A stretch of 64,000 bases of DNA, taken from NCBI GenBank assembly GCA_907163375.1, contig CAJQUW010011052.1:124001-188000 (forward strand), in the 5' to 3' direction. A model generated the notes under the pieces. It did no database searches. It saw nothing but the letters and a program-made list of their open reading frames with translations, and was not told the DNA's origin. Shown piece by piece: positions 42,539 to 51,413 of the stretch. The DNA is from Prostheceraeus crozeri. Taxonomy: Eukaryota; Platyhelminthes; Polycladida; Euryleptidae. Within the stretch, counting starts at the first letter, position 1, and each line of letters begins with the position of its first letter. A program made the translations under genes and the position numbers.

Positions 42539-43010
42539 TTAACTGAATTTCTTGAAAAACTCAGTTGACAACTCTGATTCCATCGCGATAGACGCCAGAA
42601 TTGTTGCATCAACATTTTGGTAAAATAAATCACACATTTCATTGACATCTTCAGCATCATTGAATGAAGAGAAATCAGTGCTACTAAACATAGTGAAGCA
42701 CTTGCTCAAGTGCGTTTTGGCGAAAATCAGGCACTCTGAGAAATTATGGACATCATCATCCATACGAGGCAGTTACAGAGCAGTGGTCAGATGAGACAGA
42801 GGCGGCTCGACCTCTAAAGTCGTGGAAAATATATTTGCGAAATAATTGTTAACAGAGTAATCATCATGGAAAGAAGTTCCACGAGTTGGACAGTCCAGTG
42901 AGTCCAGTAAATTGATCATGTCTAAATCATTCACAAAAATGTTAGAACAAAAGTTATTAGAGTCAGCTACTAAACTACACCCGTATAGCTTGAGCCGAAC
43001 CGAGCCGACA
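42539..43010 (-). pseudogene. LINE ORF2 fragment (endonuclease C-terminal/linker region)
   Basis: Minus-strand frames give LVADSNNFC, DLDMINLLDSL, CPTRGTSFHD and later HLSKCFTMFSSTDFSSFNDA and CDLFYQNVDA. These align in order with the region of the 12-kb LINE that reads IAGDINHFC, LFGLISMPTSPTRGTA and ...FPWHNFY...CNLFYEYVYEA. The two frames are separated by a stop/frameshift. It is a short, diverged LINE remnant of a different family from the intact copy. Confidence 0.6.
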
Positions 43011-43829
43011 GCAGCTCGGCTTGAGAAAATCTGACCACGGCTCGGTTCTGCTTCATTCATTTGAGTCAATTGGAGCCGCGGCTCTTCGCCTCGACTTGGC
43101 CTAAAATATTGTCATTGGAATTTAATAAATTTTAAAAACAAATTTTAAAATTTAGAACTTTTATGATTTTAAGAAATTTAAAATCAATTTTAGCAAAGGC
43201 GTAACGATAATTTCCTTGATGCGTCATGAAGAGCTTCTGCAGACTGCCACGCTATTACCATGCAGTCGTTCTATTACCGTGATGACTCTTCAATACAATC
43301 GGGTTTAGTGGAAACCGGAACTATTCTTCCAAGTTTATAGCACAGTGCTGTACTTAAATTTCAACTTTTTGGATTCTGAGTCCTACCTCTCTTCTTACCC
43401 CGATGCGGCTTGAGGTAAAGACGAAAATTTAGGAATGTGAAGCTTCATTAATGATAGTTCCGGCTCTTTCATTACACGCTTACTCACATCCGCTGAAATT
43501 GGAATACTTGAAAATGAATTTGCTATATCAAAATAGTTCTGCTAAAGATTAATTATTGAGATTGAAGTGCTTCAATGTGACAGTGACTACTTCGTATGTA
43601 CTCCTTCGTACATTAATAATTTGATCCTTTTATTCCATTGCATTGACCAATAAGCTAAAGCAGTCTATGCCTACTTACTTAATGTATAAATTAAATACAC
43701 TGCATATTTAAATATCTTGTTGTCAAAAAGCTGTGTCTTTCGATAATGTCATTTCTTATGATGTACATGTGCTTTTATCATGCATCTAAACAGCAATGTA
43801 CGTGAGAATATGGTTGAATGTGGATAAAG
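43011..43829. other. No gene seen
   Basis: About 820 bases without a supportable gene; very AT-rich at 43100-43200. Confidence 0.4.
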
Positions 43830-44212
43830 TAGCTCAAAATGTTTGTGTTTGCCGACACTAAGAGGCTCACCAAATCTAAATGTGTTTAGATTTATAGACA
43901 GGGGTGGATGAACATGAAAGGAAATGACCTGAAGACATTCCATGACAAAAATTATGACTCTGGGTTTAGTACTTTTCGTTTAATCAGAGAAAACATACAA
44001 AATTTCATTTTAGCCAAAAACTGCAATCTGCGTCTCATTGGATTTACATGTGTTCTTCTTTGATCCTGTCTGAAAAGAAGAGAAACTCCCTAGAACTCGG
44101 CAGACGTGCAGATTCATGGTAGGCATAGGGTGTACATAATTCTGTGAAAGTCTCACTTTCGGCCTCGTTCTTTGCAGAGACTCGTTCTGCATGCCGGACT
44201 ATTACAGTCGTG
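43830..44212. repeat. Partial copy of the 35.3-kb MITE-like repeat
   Basis: Shares ATTGGATTT(A/G)CATGTGTTCTTCTTTGAT, the GTGAAAGTCTCA.TTTCGG.CTCGTTC end and GACTCGTTCTGCATGCCGGAC with 35560-35908, same orientation. The opposite inverted end is not seen. About 80% identical by eye. Confidence 0.7.
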
Positions 44213-45580
44213 AGCGACACGACTTGTTTTTAATATCTAGAATGGCTGAGCAAGCTGAAGGACTGAACTATATGCATGTCGGCATCCTTGCAAGCGCATG
44301 ATTCGAAATTTTTTTCAAATGCGATTGAGTAAACTTTATTTCCAATTATTGCTCACCATAAAACTGATCACTGGAATCTATTTGCCGCCATGTTTTCGTA
44401 TAACATTCAGATCAACAATAATGAAATATAGGCCTATAGAATGGAAGATAAATATTTCCTCCTTAGAACTCGCATAGACCGACAAAATTGAGAATCACTC
44501 TTAAATATTTGCATTGAGAGTCGCTGGAGCGGAAACTACGATTTTAGCATCAATTAGAAGCGGATATGCGAAGAAATAACCCTTCCGATGGATTGCAATT
44601 TTTTGCAGGAATTGTTACAATACATCCAAAATGAGATCGGTTTTCATGCCTTGAGCAACGCAACATCAATAAGATGTTGCTGCTTGTGAGACTCACTTGC
44701 ATACAAGATGCATCGAGTCGCAAGTCAGCATGCAGATTGAATCATCATTGACGGGAAAGTCATGCAGGAATACTGAAAAGAGAATTATGAATTGGTGAAA
44801 AATACATTTTAAGTGTAACTCCTCGAGATCGTTCCTCTGTTGGGTTGCAGATATTCATGATAAACTTGACTTTCCACTTTAGTCTGAGCCCAACATCCTG
44901 TCACACTGCAAGCTAGATTAATGCATAGTACATGCATGTAATAACAATAGATTACGCATAAATTGTCTGTTCCGAGGTGCCTTATTAGCGCCGACTTACA
45001 TGCATGCAAGTCTATTTATCTTATATTAATATGCATTAATGATTTCAGCCAAATTCTCATAATTGTCTGAGCATTGGTCAGTCTTCTAAGTTTCCGACGA
45101 ACTTTGACTTTCTAAATATTCATCGTCTAATTCAGGATGAGTCAAAATAATGTTGCCACTCATCACATCAAGAAATTTACAGGACAGTATATATGCATCA
45201 CAAAATAGCAGCTTTATGACAATATTTATTTGTCATATTCATGCTATGAATTAAAGAATTAATGGGCCTTTAAGTGATGTAACTATAGACAAGGCTATGT
45301 TTAGATCAAATGTTCGAAGTGCTTCGGTCGTGAGCTTCGATACATGATTGGCATCCTTCTCAACATGACACACAGAGCGGCACGTTTTCACTGAAATCAT
45401 GTCTGCCTTTCTCTGTATCAGTGAAGATAAATCATCAGTTTTGTTCCTTCTCGGCATTTGCACTACATCAAGTAATCCAACGGCGGAAATATCAAGGGGT
45501 CAAATCAAGTGATCATGGTGGATGCTCGACAGCATCACGCCTACCGATCAATCTGAGAGCAAAGTGACAATCATGGAGTA
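44213..45580. other. No gene seen
   Basis: About 1.4 kb without a supportable gene. Confidence 0.4.
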
Positions 45581-45588
45581 GTCACAAT

Positions 45589-45834
45589 CAAGGGTTATCA
45601 AAAATGAACTGCAATCATCTTTGGGAAAGCAATCAACTAATTTTAATTACAACCAGAAGCAACCATTTAAGTGCAATTATTTGATGAGCGTCATCGATAA
45701 ATTGCAATTAAGAAGTTGTGTCAATCAATTAATTGTAATTATTCTATCACATTAATCAATCAATTGCAATTTTTTGATGGCAGCAATCAATTGATAGTTA
45801 CCAATTCATTGCAATCAATGAATGATAAGCCCTG
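45589..45834. mobile_element. hAT-like MITE rich in CAATTAATTG, copy 3
   Basis: Ends CAAGGGTTATCA and, inverted, CAGGGCTTATCA; flanked by GTCACAAT (45581-45588) and GTCGCAAT (45835-45842), an 8-bp duplication with one change. The interior has repeated AATCAATTAATTGCAATT words. It allows the related loci at 16.0 and 37.2 kb to be read as the same family. Confidence 0.7.
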
Positions 45835-45842
45835 GTCGCAAT

Positions 45843-47065
45843 CAAGATGCGATCGAACTTGCGTTTTAAAACGCAGCAGTGCTCCATCGTGCTGAAGGAT
45901 TACATCAGACTTTGGATTACATGCTCATTGTCATCCACGTACAAAGCCTTGATTGATGGAACAATATCAGATGTAAGCTTATGAAAGCAAGCGTGTGATG
46001 ATTGAATCAATTTTAAAGAGTCCATTGATTCCTCGAGCTGACAGTCATATCCACGCCGAGATGCCAGAAAGATTTGCATCGTGTTGTAATCATTGTGATG
46101 CTAGTGCAACTGACTGCACTGGTGATCGGACGTCTGTCGCCGGTCTGATTCGGTTATCGTTGTTTTGTGGTTTCTCCGAGGGGTTTTGGCATAATTTTTG
46201 GATCGTTGGGTTGCTATCTGTTTTTGCTATTGGATGGTCTCACTGATTGCATGATTGCCTGGTATTTGATGACTTTTCGTGCTTTGGTCAATGTCTATGA
46301 ATTCATCCCACTTCTGCAGTATCTGCGGCTAACACAGTGTGGATTCCCTCAGTATCCGTCGGTATCTATTTATAGAGGTGTTCTTTGTCCGTCGTTGATC
46401 TGCTGAATCCTGCGAAGTCGTTCATTTCCATTGTGGTCATTCGCTTCTTCTTGTGGTTCACGTTTGATGTAGCCTGCTGGTCTGTCAGCGGTCATCTGAT
46501 TACATCAGTCAGCTGCTATCTGTGGTTCTCTGCGCGACGATCCATGTCGCGCGGATATTAAAGTATTGATTTTTTTCACATGACCAAGTGGCGATGCAAC
46601 GTCATCAGCCATCACCTTTTATAGCCAATGCAATGAATTGTCCTGCCAAAACAACCGATATTACAACTACACTGTAAATCGCTGGATACCAAAATCACAT
46701 ACAATTTAAAAATAACATCTGATACGAGATTCTCGTATACTTACAGAGATCTGGTATGTTTTTCATTCGAAATCTCACTTACTTTCGTACACTGAGATAC
46801 CAGTTGTTGGTATGTTTTATATACGAGACCTGATGCAAATTCATCCTCATTCGTATGCCTTTGGTATGCCTCTGGTATGTAAAGATTTAAGTCAGATAGC
46901 AAAAAATATATATGTATTACATACTAATGTCAAATAACTTTTTTCAGTAATACCAGTCCTGAATATTTCTTTTTGATAGTGCGATATTTAACTACATGAA
47001 ATTTATTTTGAATTTTATGCTCCTCGAGTATGTCGTCGTTGCTACTTGTCTAGTAAGTAGTATAT
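45843..47065. other. No gene seen; GT-rich block
   Basis: 46080-46530 is GT- and TC-rich in the style of a LINE 5' untranslated region but shares no clear block with the 10.8-kb LINE. 46730-46880 has repeated GGTATG/GATACGAG words. No gene supported. Confidence 0.35.
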
Positions 47066-47121
47066 AGTGTGACATCCGGCGCGACGCTTTGCTTCGCTTC
47101 GCTTGCGCCGGATGTCACACT
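47066..47121. repeat. Terminal hairpin
   Basis: A perfect 17-bp stem (47066-47082 with 47105-47121) encloses a 22-base loop made of GCTTTGCTTCGCTTCGCTT. It is GC-rich in a very AT-rich setting and lies at the presumed element end. Confidence 0.85.
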
Positions 47122-47247
47122 TTTGCGGGTTTTTTCAAAATTTTCAAAAAAATCAAAATTTCAAAAATTTAGGTAGATTTCAAATTTCATGTGGCCGAAG
47201 GCCAAAAATTTAGGTAGTGACAAATTTTCAAAAAACAAAATTTCAAA

Positions 47248-47545
47248 AATTTAAGTGGTCCCAAAATATCACGTAATCGAAAATTTAAGTTGTCCCAAAA
47301 TATCACGTAATCGAAAATTTAAGTTGTGCCAAAATATCACGTAATCGAAAATTTAAGTTGTTCCAAAATATCACGTAATCGAAAATTTAAGTTGTTCCAA
47401 AATATCACGTAATCGAAAATTTAAGTTGTCCCAAAATATCACGTAATCGAAAATTTAAGTTGTCTGAAAATATCACGTGGTCTAAGAATTTTGAAAATTT
47501 AGGCAGATGAAAATTTAAGTTGTCTCAAAATATCACGTAGTCTCA
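47248..47545. repeat. 34-bp tandem units of the left terminal repeat
   Basis: CACGTAATCG recurs at 47270, 47304, 47338, 47372, 47406 and 47440, then CACGTGGTC at 47474 and CACGTAGTC at 47534; the unit also contains AAAATTTAAGTTGTCCC. Mirrored at 63806-64000. They could bind terminal protein, polymerase or integrase, as iterated sites do at other linear-genome ends (inference). Confidence 0.9.
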
Positions 47546-47596
47546 ATATACCAGAAGATTGTATTTAAAATATTTATTCAAAATATTTCTTTAAAA

Positions 47597-48295
47597 ATGG
47601 AAGAAACCTCAGAAATGGAAGAAACCGCAAGACTATATCCTTCGTTATCACAGTTAAAAATAAGTGAATTGAATAAAGAAAAACACAAAGATAGAGTTAG
47701 GTATATGAAAGATAAGGAATCTCAATTACTATTAAGATTAGAGCATTATAAAAAATTAAGAGAGAGATGGACTAAAGTTAAGAATGTAACACAAGGAATT
47801 GGCATATTCTTAACAATAAGTTTAGGTGCTTTAATAATTGTTATATCTTCAGGTGTTTTAGTAATTCCAGTAGTTGCTACAGCTTTAACAGGTACGGGTG
47901 TTTTTGCAACTTCACTTGTTACAATGTTAGATAAATCTTTAATAACTAAGAAACGAAAATCATTAAAAACTAAGCATTTACATATTAAAGAAGTCTATGA
48001 TAAACTACATTACTACTTTCAAAGAGTATGTGATGATAATGTTATTACGTTAGATGAGATTGAAAAATTTGATCAAATAGCTAATGAAGTAAATCAAATA
48101 TCATTTCAATTACAGACAGAAAAAGTTGATGATAAGAATAGACAGGATGGCAAAATTTCTAGTGATGGCAAAATTTCTAGTGATGGTAAAATTTCTAATG
48201 AAGAAAATGATAAAATTTTTTTAGAAGAGCTAAAAACTTTAAGCGAAAATTTAAGCAAAACTTTATTAAACAAAACTTTATTAAACAAAAATTAA
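47597..48295 (+). CDS. Polinton membrane protein (unknown function), intact
   Basis: 232 residues. N-terminal basic region with RVRYMKDKESQLLLRLEHYK, then two adjacent hydrophobic helices at about residues 70-120 (ISLGALIIVISSGVLVIPVV; TGTGVFATSLVTML), then a helical charged domain (YYFQRVCDDNVITLDEIEKF) and a low-complexity tail. The tail has a triple GKISSD repeat (18-nt units at 48149-48200) and a doubled TLLNK. This is a common small Polinton protein with unknown role, probably in the virion or host membrane. Its first 100 codons lie in the terminal repeat, and truncated versions occur at the right ends of both elements. Start at the ATG after CTTTAAAA. Confidence 0.75.
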   Translation: MEETSEMEETARLYPSLSQLKISELNKEKHKDRVRYMKDKESQLLLRLEHYKKLRERWTKVKNVTQGIGIFLTISLGALIIVISSGVLVIPVVATALTGTGVFATSLVTMLDKSLITKKRKSLKTKHLHIKEVYDKLHYYFQRVCDDNVITLDEIEKFDQIANEVNQISFQLQTEKVDDKNRQDGKISSDGKISSDGKISNEENDKIFLEELKTLSENLSKTLLNKTLLNKN

Positions 48296-48416
48296 AACGA
48301 GAAACCTTTAAACGAAAAGATGTCAGACAACAAAGCAATAAAAAAATAATTTGTTCAGTAAAATGTTTTTGTTGTATTCCAATGCTACCACAAAATTCAA
48401 ATATTATATTTTAAAA

Positions 48417-49247
48417 ATGGATAAAATTAAAGCTGATAATTTTAAAAGAATTAAACAATTAGAAGAGTTAATAAAACAAAGAAATATTATGAAAGAAAAT
48501 CATCTTCAACATAGAATGATAAAAGCTGGTATTCAATCTGATATGTTTGAAAAAATGCAGCAAACCGAGCAAGTAAAAACTGATTTTGAAAAAACTATGA
48601 AACCATTTAAAACTCTTGAAAAAGAAAGTACAAATAATGATAAACAAATTGATATAACAGATCCAGAGCACAAAACTATATTAGATGACTATGGATTACT
48701 AGAATCAAACATTAATAAGAAATTACCAAAATCTATGCAATTTGAACATTCTATTTCATTTATAGATGGAAAAACAATACCTAGATTTTATCTCGGAAAA
48801 AAAGAAATATTTCCACAACCTTTTCGAGGTTTAATTTTTTCACCAGATAAATCTCCTTTTAATTTAGATAGAAATTTTGTTAATCTTTTAAGAGGAGCAG
48901 ATTTAAATAATTATGCTGTAGAAGATCTCATAAAATATAAAGCTATGTTAGATAGAGTTGGTGCAGTAAAATCTCTTAGACGTTATAAACAATTAGAAAA
49001 TTTATTATCAACGGGAGTTAAAGTAGGAAAAGGTTTATCTGAAAAACAGAAAACTGAAACAACTGTATTCTTACCAGATCAACCACAAGAATTACTAAAT
49101 AGATTAAATATTTTAATATCGGCAATAAAAGAAGGACATAATTCTAGTTTCAATGAAATTCATGCTATATTGAAAAGACTGCTAGAAAAGAAGATTCTAA
49201 ATGAAGAGGATTATAAAAGTGTAGCTGAAATATGTTGTTGTTTTTAA
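48417..49247 (+). CDS. Polinton conserved protein, unknown, intact
   Basis: 276 residues from the ATG at 48417 that follows the typical TTTTAAAA leader. The N-terminal 100 residues are helical and lysine-rich. The middle has 'RFYLGKKEIFPQPFRG' followed by 'NLLRGADLNNYAVEDLIKYK', a pattern seen in a Polinton-borne family where 'G..GL..LL....P..Y...D...Y..IL' is conserved. It ends with a short helical domain and CCCF. It lies in an array of plus-strand genes between the membrane protein and mCP, so a structural or morphogenetic role is plausible, but none is established. Confidence 0.6.
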   Translation: MDKIKADNFKRIKQLEELIKQRNIMKENHLQHRMIKAGIQSDMFEKMQQTEQVKTDFEKTMKPFKTLEKESTNNDKQIDITDPEHKTILDDYGLLESNINKKLPKSMQFEHSISFIDGKTIPRFYLGKKEIFPQPFRGLIFSPDKSPFNLDRNFVNLLRGADLNNYAVEDLIKYKAMLDRVGAVKSLRRYKQLENLLSTGVKVGKGLSEKQKTETTVFLPDQPQELLNRLNILISAIKEGHNSSFNEIHAILKRLLEKKILNEEDYKSVAEICCCF

Positions 49248-49304
49248 TTTTTTATAAAAAAAATATTTCATAAAAAAATATTTATTCAAAATTTTAGCTT
49301 AAAA

Positions 49305-50092
49305 ATGTGTTCAGCAGATTTAGACAAAATTAATAATCATTTAGAAAATTTGACAGAGATTTTGGCTTCATCAAAATTTAGTACGACGTTAAAAATTATA
49401 ACAACTACTTCATCACACACTTGTAATTTAGAACCCATTCTACATTTGGAACAAAATAAAAATTATCAAATTGCATTGACTAGTTTCTCTACATTTAACA
49501 CTATTCAAAATGTTATAAAAGATGTGAATGATCAATTTAGATATTCTACTGATAAAGGCAAAACATGGAAAATATTAACTTTTCTTCCTGGTTCTTACGA
49601 AGTTGAATCAATATCAAATGAAATTAAGAGACATTTAGGTATACCATTTAAAGATAAGAAACAATTACATTTTGCAGTTGAACCGGCAGTCAATAAATTT
49701 TCTCTTACTTTAGACGAAAATCATCAAGTTGATTTTAATCATGATAGATCATTGTCAAAGCTATTAGGATTTAATAAACAAACCTATAGTCAAGGTTATC
49801 ATTTAGGTGAGAAGATTCCAAAAATAACTGAAATAAATTCAATTGTTGTACATTGTGACATTATTGAAGGAGGATATATAAATGGTAAATTGTCAAATTT
49901 AATATTCAGTTTTCCAGCTTTTACTGTACCCATTGGTTATAGATTAAATGTATTTCCCCAAACATTAATATATTTTCCTATTACAAGAAAACTATTAACA
50001 ACATTGGCATTAGAATCACTGATGAGAAAGGACAAGAAATACATTTTGGAGGTGAAGAGATTATGATAGATCTTTTGGTTCGGGAGGTATAA
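49305..50092 (+). pseudogene. mCP: Minor capsid protein (penton-like), one frameshift
   Basis: The N-terminal segment 'LHLEQNKNYQIALTSFSTFN' and later 'LPGSYEVESISNEIKRHLG', 'SLSKLLGF' and 'NSIVVHCDIIEGGYINGK' are the signature of the Polinton single-jelly-roll minor capsid protein (penton) family. A frameshift at about 49985-49990 moves the reading to the frame that ends with 'NNIGIRITDEKG', 'GGEEI' and a stop at 50090-50092; this is the conserved C-terminus of the family, and the other frame ends in unrelated sequence at 50066. The penton protein closes the capsid vertices. It is followed by three palindromic repeats at 50082-50153. Confidence 0.8.
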
Positions 50093-50153
50093 ACTCCCGT
50101 TCGAGAGGTATAAACTCCCGTTCGAGAGGTATAAACTCCCACGCGAAGCTATA
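50082..50153. repeat. Three 22-bp palindromic units after mCP
   Basis: GGGAGGTATAAACTCCC-type hairpins (stem GGGAG/CTCCC) repeat three times, joined by GTTCGA. The first unit overlaps the stop of mCP. Related in style to the palindromic inserts elsewhere in this element. Confidence 0.85.
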
Positions 50154-50240
50154 GAAGTTTAATTTTCTTCTTATTATTCTTCTTCTTACTCTTTTTCTTT
50201 AAAAAATAAAAAAATTAAAATTGAAATTTTTTATTAAAAA

Positions 50241-51008
50241 ATGAGTGAAGTACCCCCATTAAATTATAAAAACTCAAATTTAATCATCATCCAAATTTAT
50301 CTAATAAAGTTTTGTCAGTCATTTGCGGAAGATCAGGATGTGGAAAAACATATCTATTATTTAAAATTTTAACGACTCCAAATTTTTTGGATTATAACAA
50401 TCTTATAATTTATACAACAACAGCAGAACAACCCGTCTATCAATTTTTAAAATATGGATTTGAAAATAATCTTAAAAAAACAGCAATTGCTTCATTATTC
50501 AAAGAATATGAAAAATCTGAAGATGAAGAAGAAATAAGTTCGTGGTGTGAAGAAGCAGCAAAAAAATAATCAGTTAGTAGAATCCAATAAAAATAAGCAT
50601 TTAAAGATACAATTAATAGATGATAGTGGTAATATGCAAGATCCTAGTAAACTAGATAAAACAATGAAACATTGTATAATTTTTGATGATTGTGTTAATG
50701 ACAGAAATCAGTCAGTTCAGAGAAATTATTTCACAAGAGGTAGACATAATAACTGTAGTGTATTTTATTTAACACAAAGTATGTATTCATTAGATGGAAG
50801 TGTTATTAGAAAGAATGCAAATATATTTATACTATTTGAAATAAATGCAAGAAACTTAAGTGATTTGTTAAGAGATTTATGCGTAAGAAATAAGGATGAA
50901 TTTAAACAATCGTGTAACAATGCTTGGTCAAAAGATTATGGCTTCATTACAATTAATATTGATAAAAAAATTCATGATAGAGTTATAGAAAATATTTTCG
51001 CGGAGTGA
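50241..51008 (+). pseudogene. ATP: FtsK/HerA-type packaging ATPase, two frameshifts
   Basis: From the ATG at 50241 (leader TTATTAAAAAATG) the frame shifts around 50275-50285 and again at the A7 run near 50562-50568. Walker A is GRSGCGKT at 50327-50350; Walker B is HCIIFDDCV (about 50660-50690), followed by the conserved FYLTQSMY. Total about 255 residues, normal for Polinton genome-packaging ATPases of the FtsK-HerA group, which pump DNA into the capsid. Both breaks are single-base changes in homopolymer or near-homopolymer tracts, so sequencing error cannot be excluded. Confidence 0.9.
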
Positions 51009-51058
51009 CCGAATAATTTTTTCTTATAAATTTTTTGTTAATAAAAATTAAAAAAAAT

Positions 51059-51364
51059 ATGTTGGATGCTTATAAGATAGAGCATGTACCAGTTTTAAAG
51101 GATTATCGTCATCCTACAAATCCTGTAAATTCGAAGAAAGAAGTTAGATTTTATTATCATCATAAATACGTAGCGCTCGTTACAGATTATAAAACAAAAC
51201 ATGGTATTAAACCGTGTGTTAAAACAAAAGACTTTCCATTTTGTTTAAGAAGTTTCCGAGTATTTTTGGCGTATAATAATTTATGGTGGTTGGTTAAGAA
51301 AGAACATTTAACAACACATGCATTAGAAACATTACATCAATTACATATTCCTGTGTATATGTAA
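51059..51364 (+). CDS. Small basic conserved Polinton protein, unknown
   Basis: 101 residues from ATG 51059 (preceded by AATTAAAAAAAAT). It is rich in His, Lys and aromatic residues (EVRFYYHHKYVALVTDYK, YNNLWWLVKKEHL). No transmembrane segment or known motif. It lies tightly between ATPase and PolB, which supports a real gene. Function not known. Confidence 0.55.
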   Translation: MLDAYKIEHVPVLKDYRHPTNPVNSKKEVRFYYHHKYVALVTDYKTKHGIKPCVKTKDFPFCLRSFRVFLAYNNLWWLVKKEHLTTHALETLHQLHIPVYM

Positions 51365-51413
51365 AAACGGAACCGAGGTTCTATGTAAAAATTCATTTTT
51401 TCTTTTAAAAAAT

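Larger units (their letters stand above)
47066..47895 (+). repeat. Left terminal inverted repeat
   Basis: Outer part 47066-47595 and the first ~100 codons of the following gene match, inverted, the right end (63711 onward); the right copy has two internal deletions inside the gene part. Inner edge at about 47888 is inferred from where similarity stops in both element copies. Confidence 0.8.

Noticed and set aside
46080-46560. Second LINE 5' region
   Set aside because: Composition is similar but I found no shared block with the LINE at 10.8 kb and no ORF follows.
47248-47545. CRISPR-like array
   Set aside because: The 34-bp units are directly joined without unique spacers and are mirrored at the other end of the element: terminal-repeat minisatellite.
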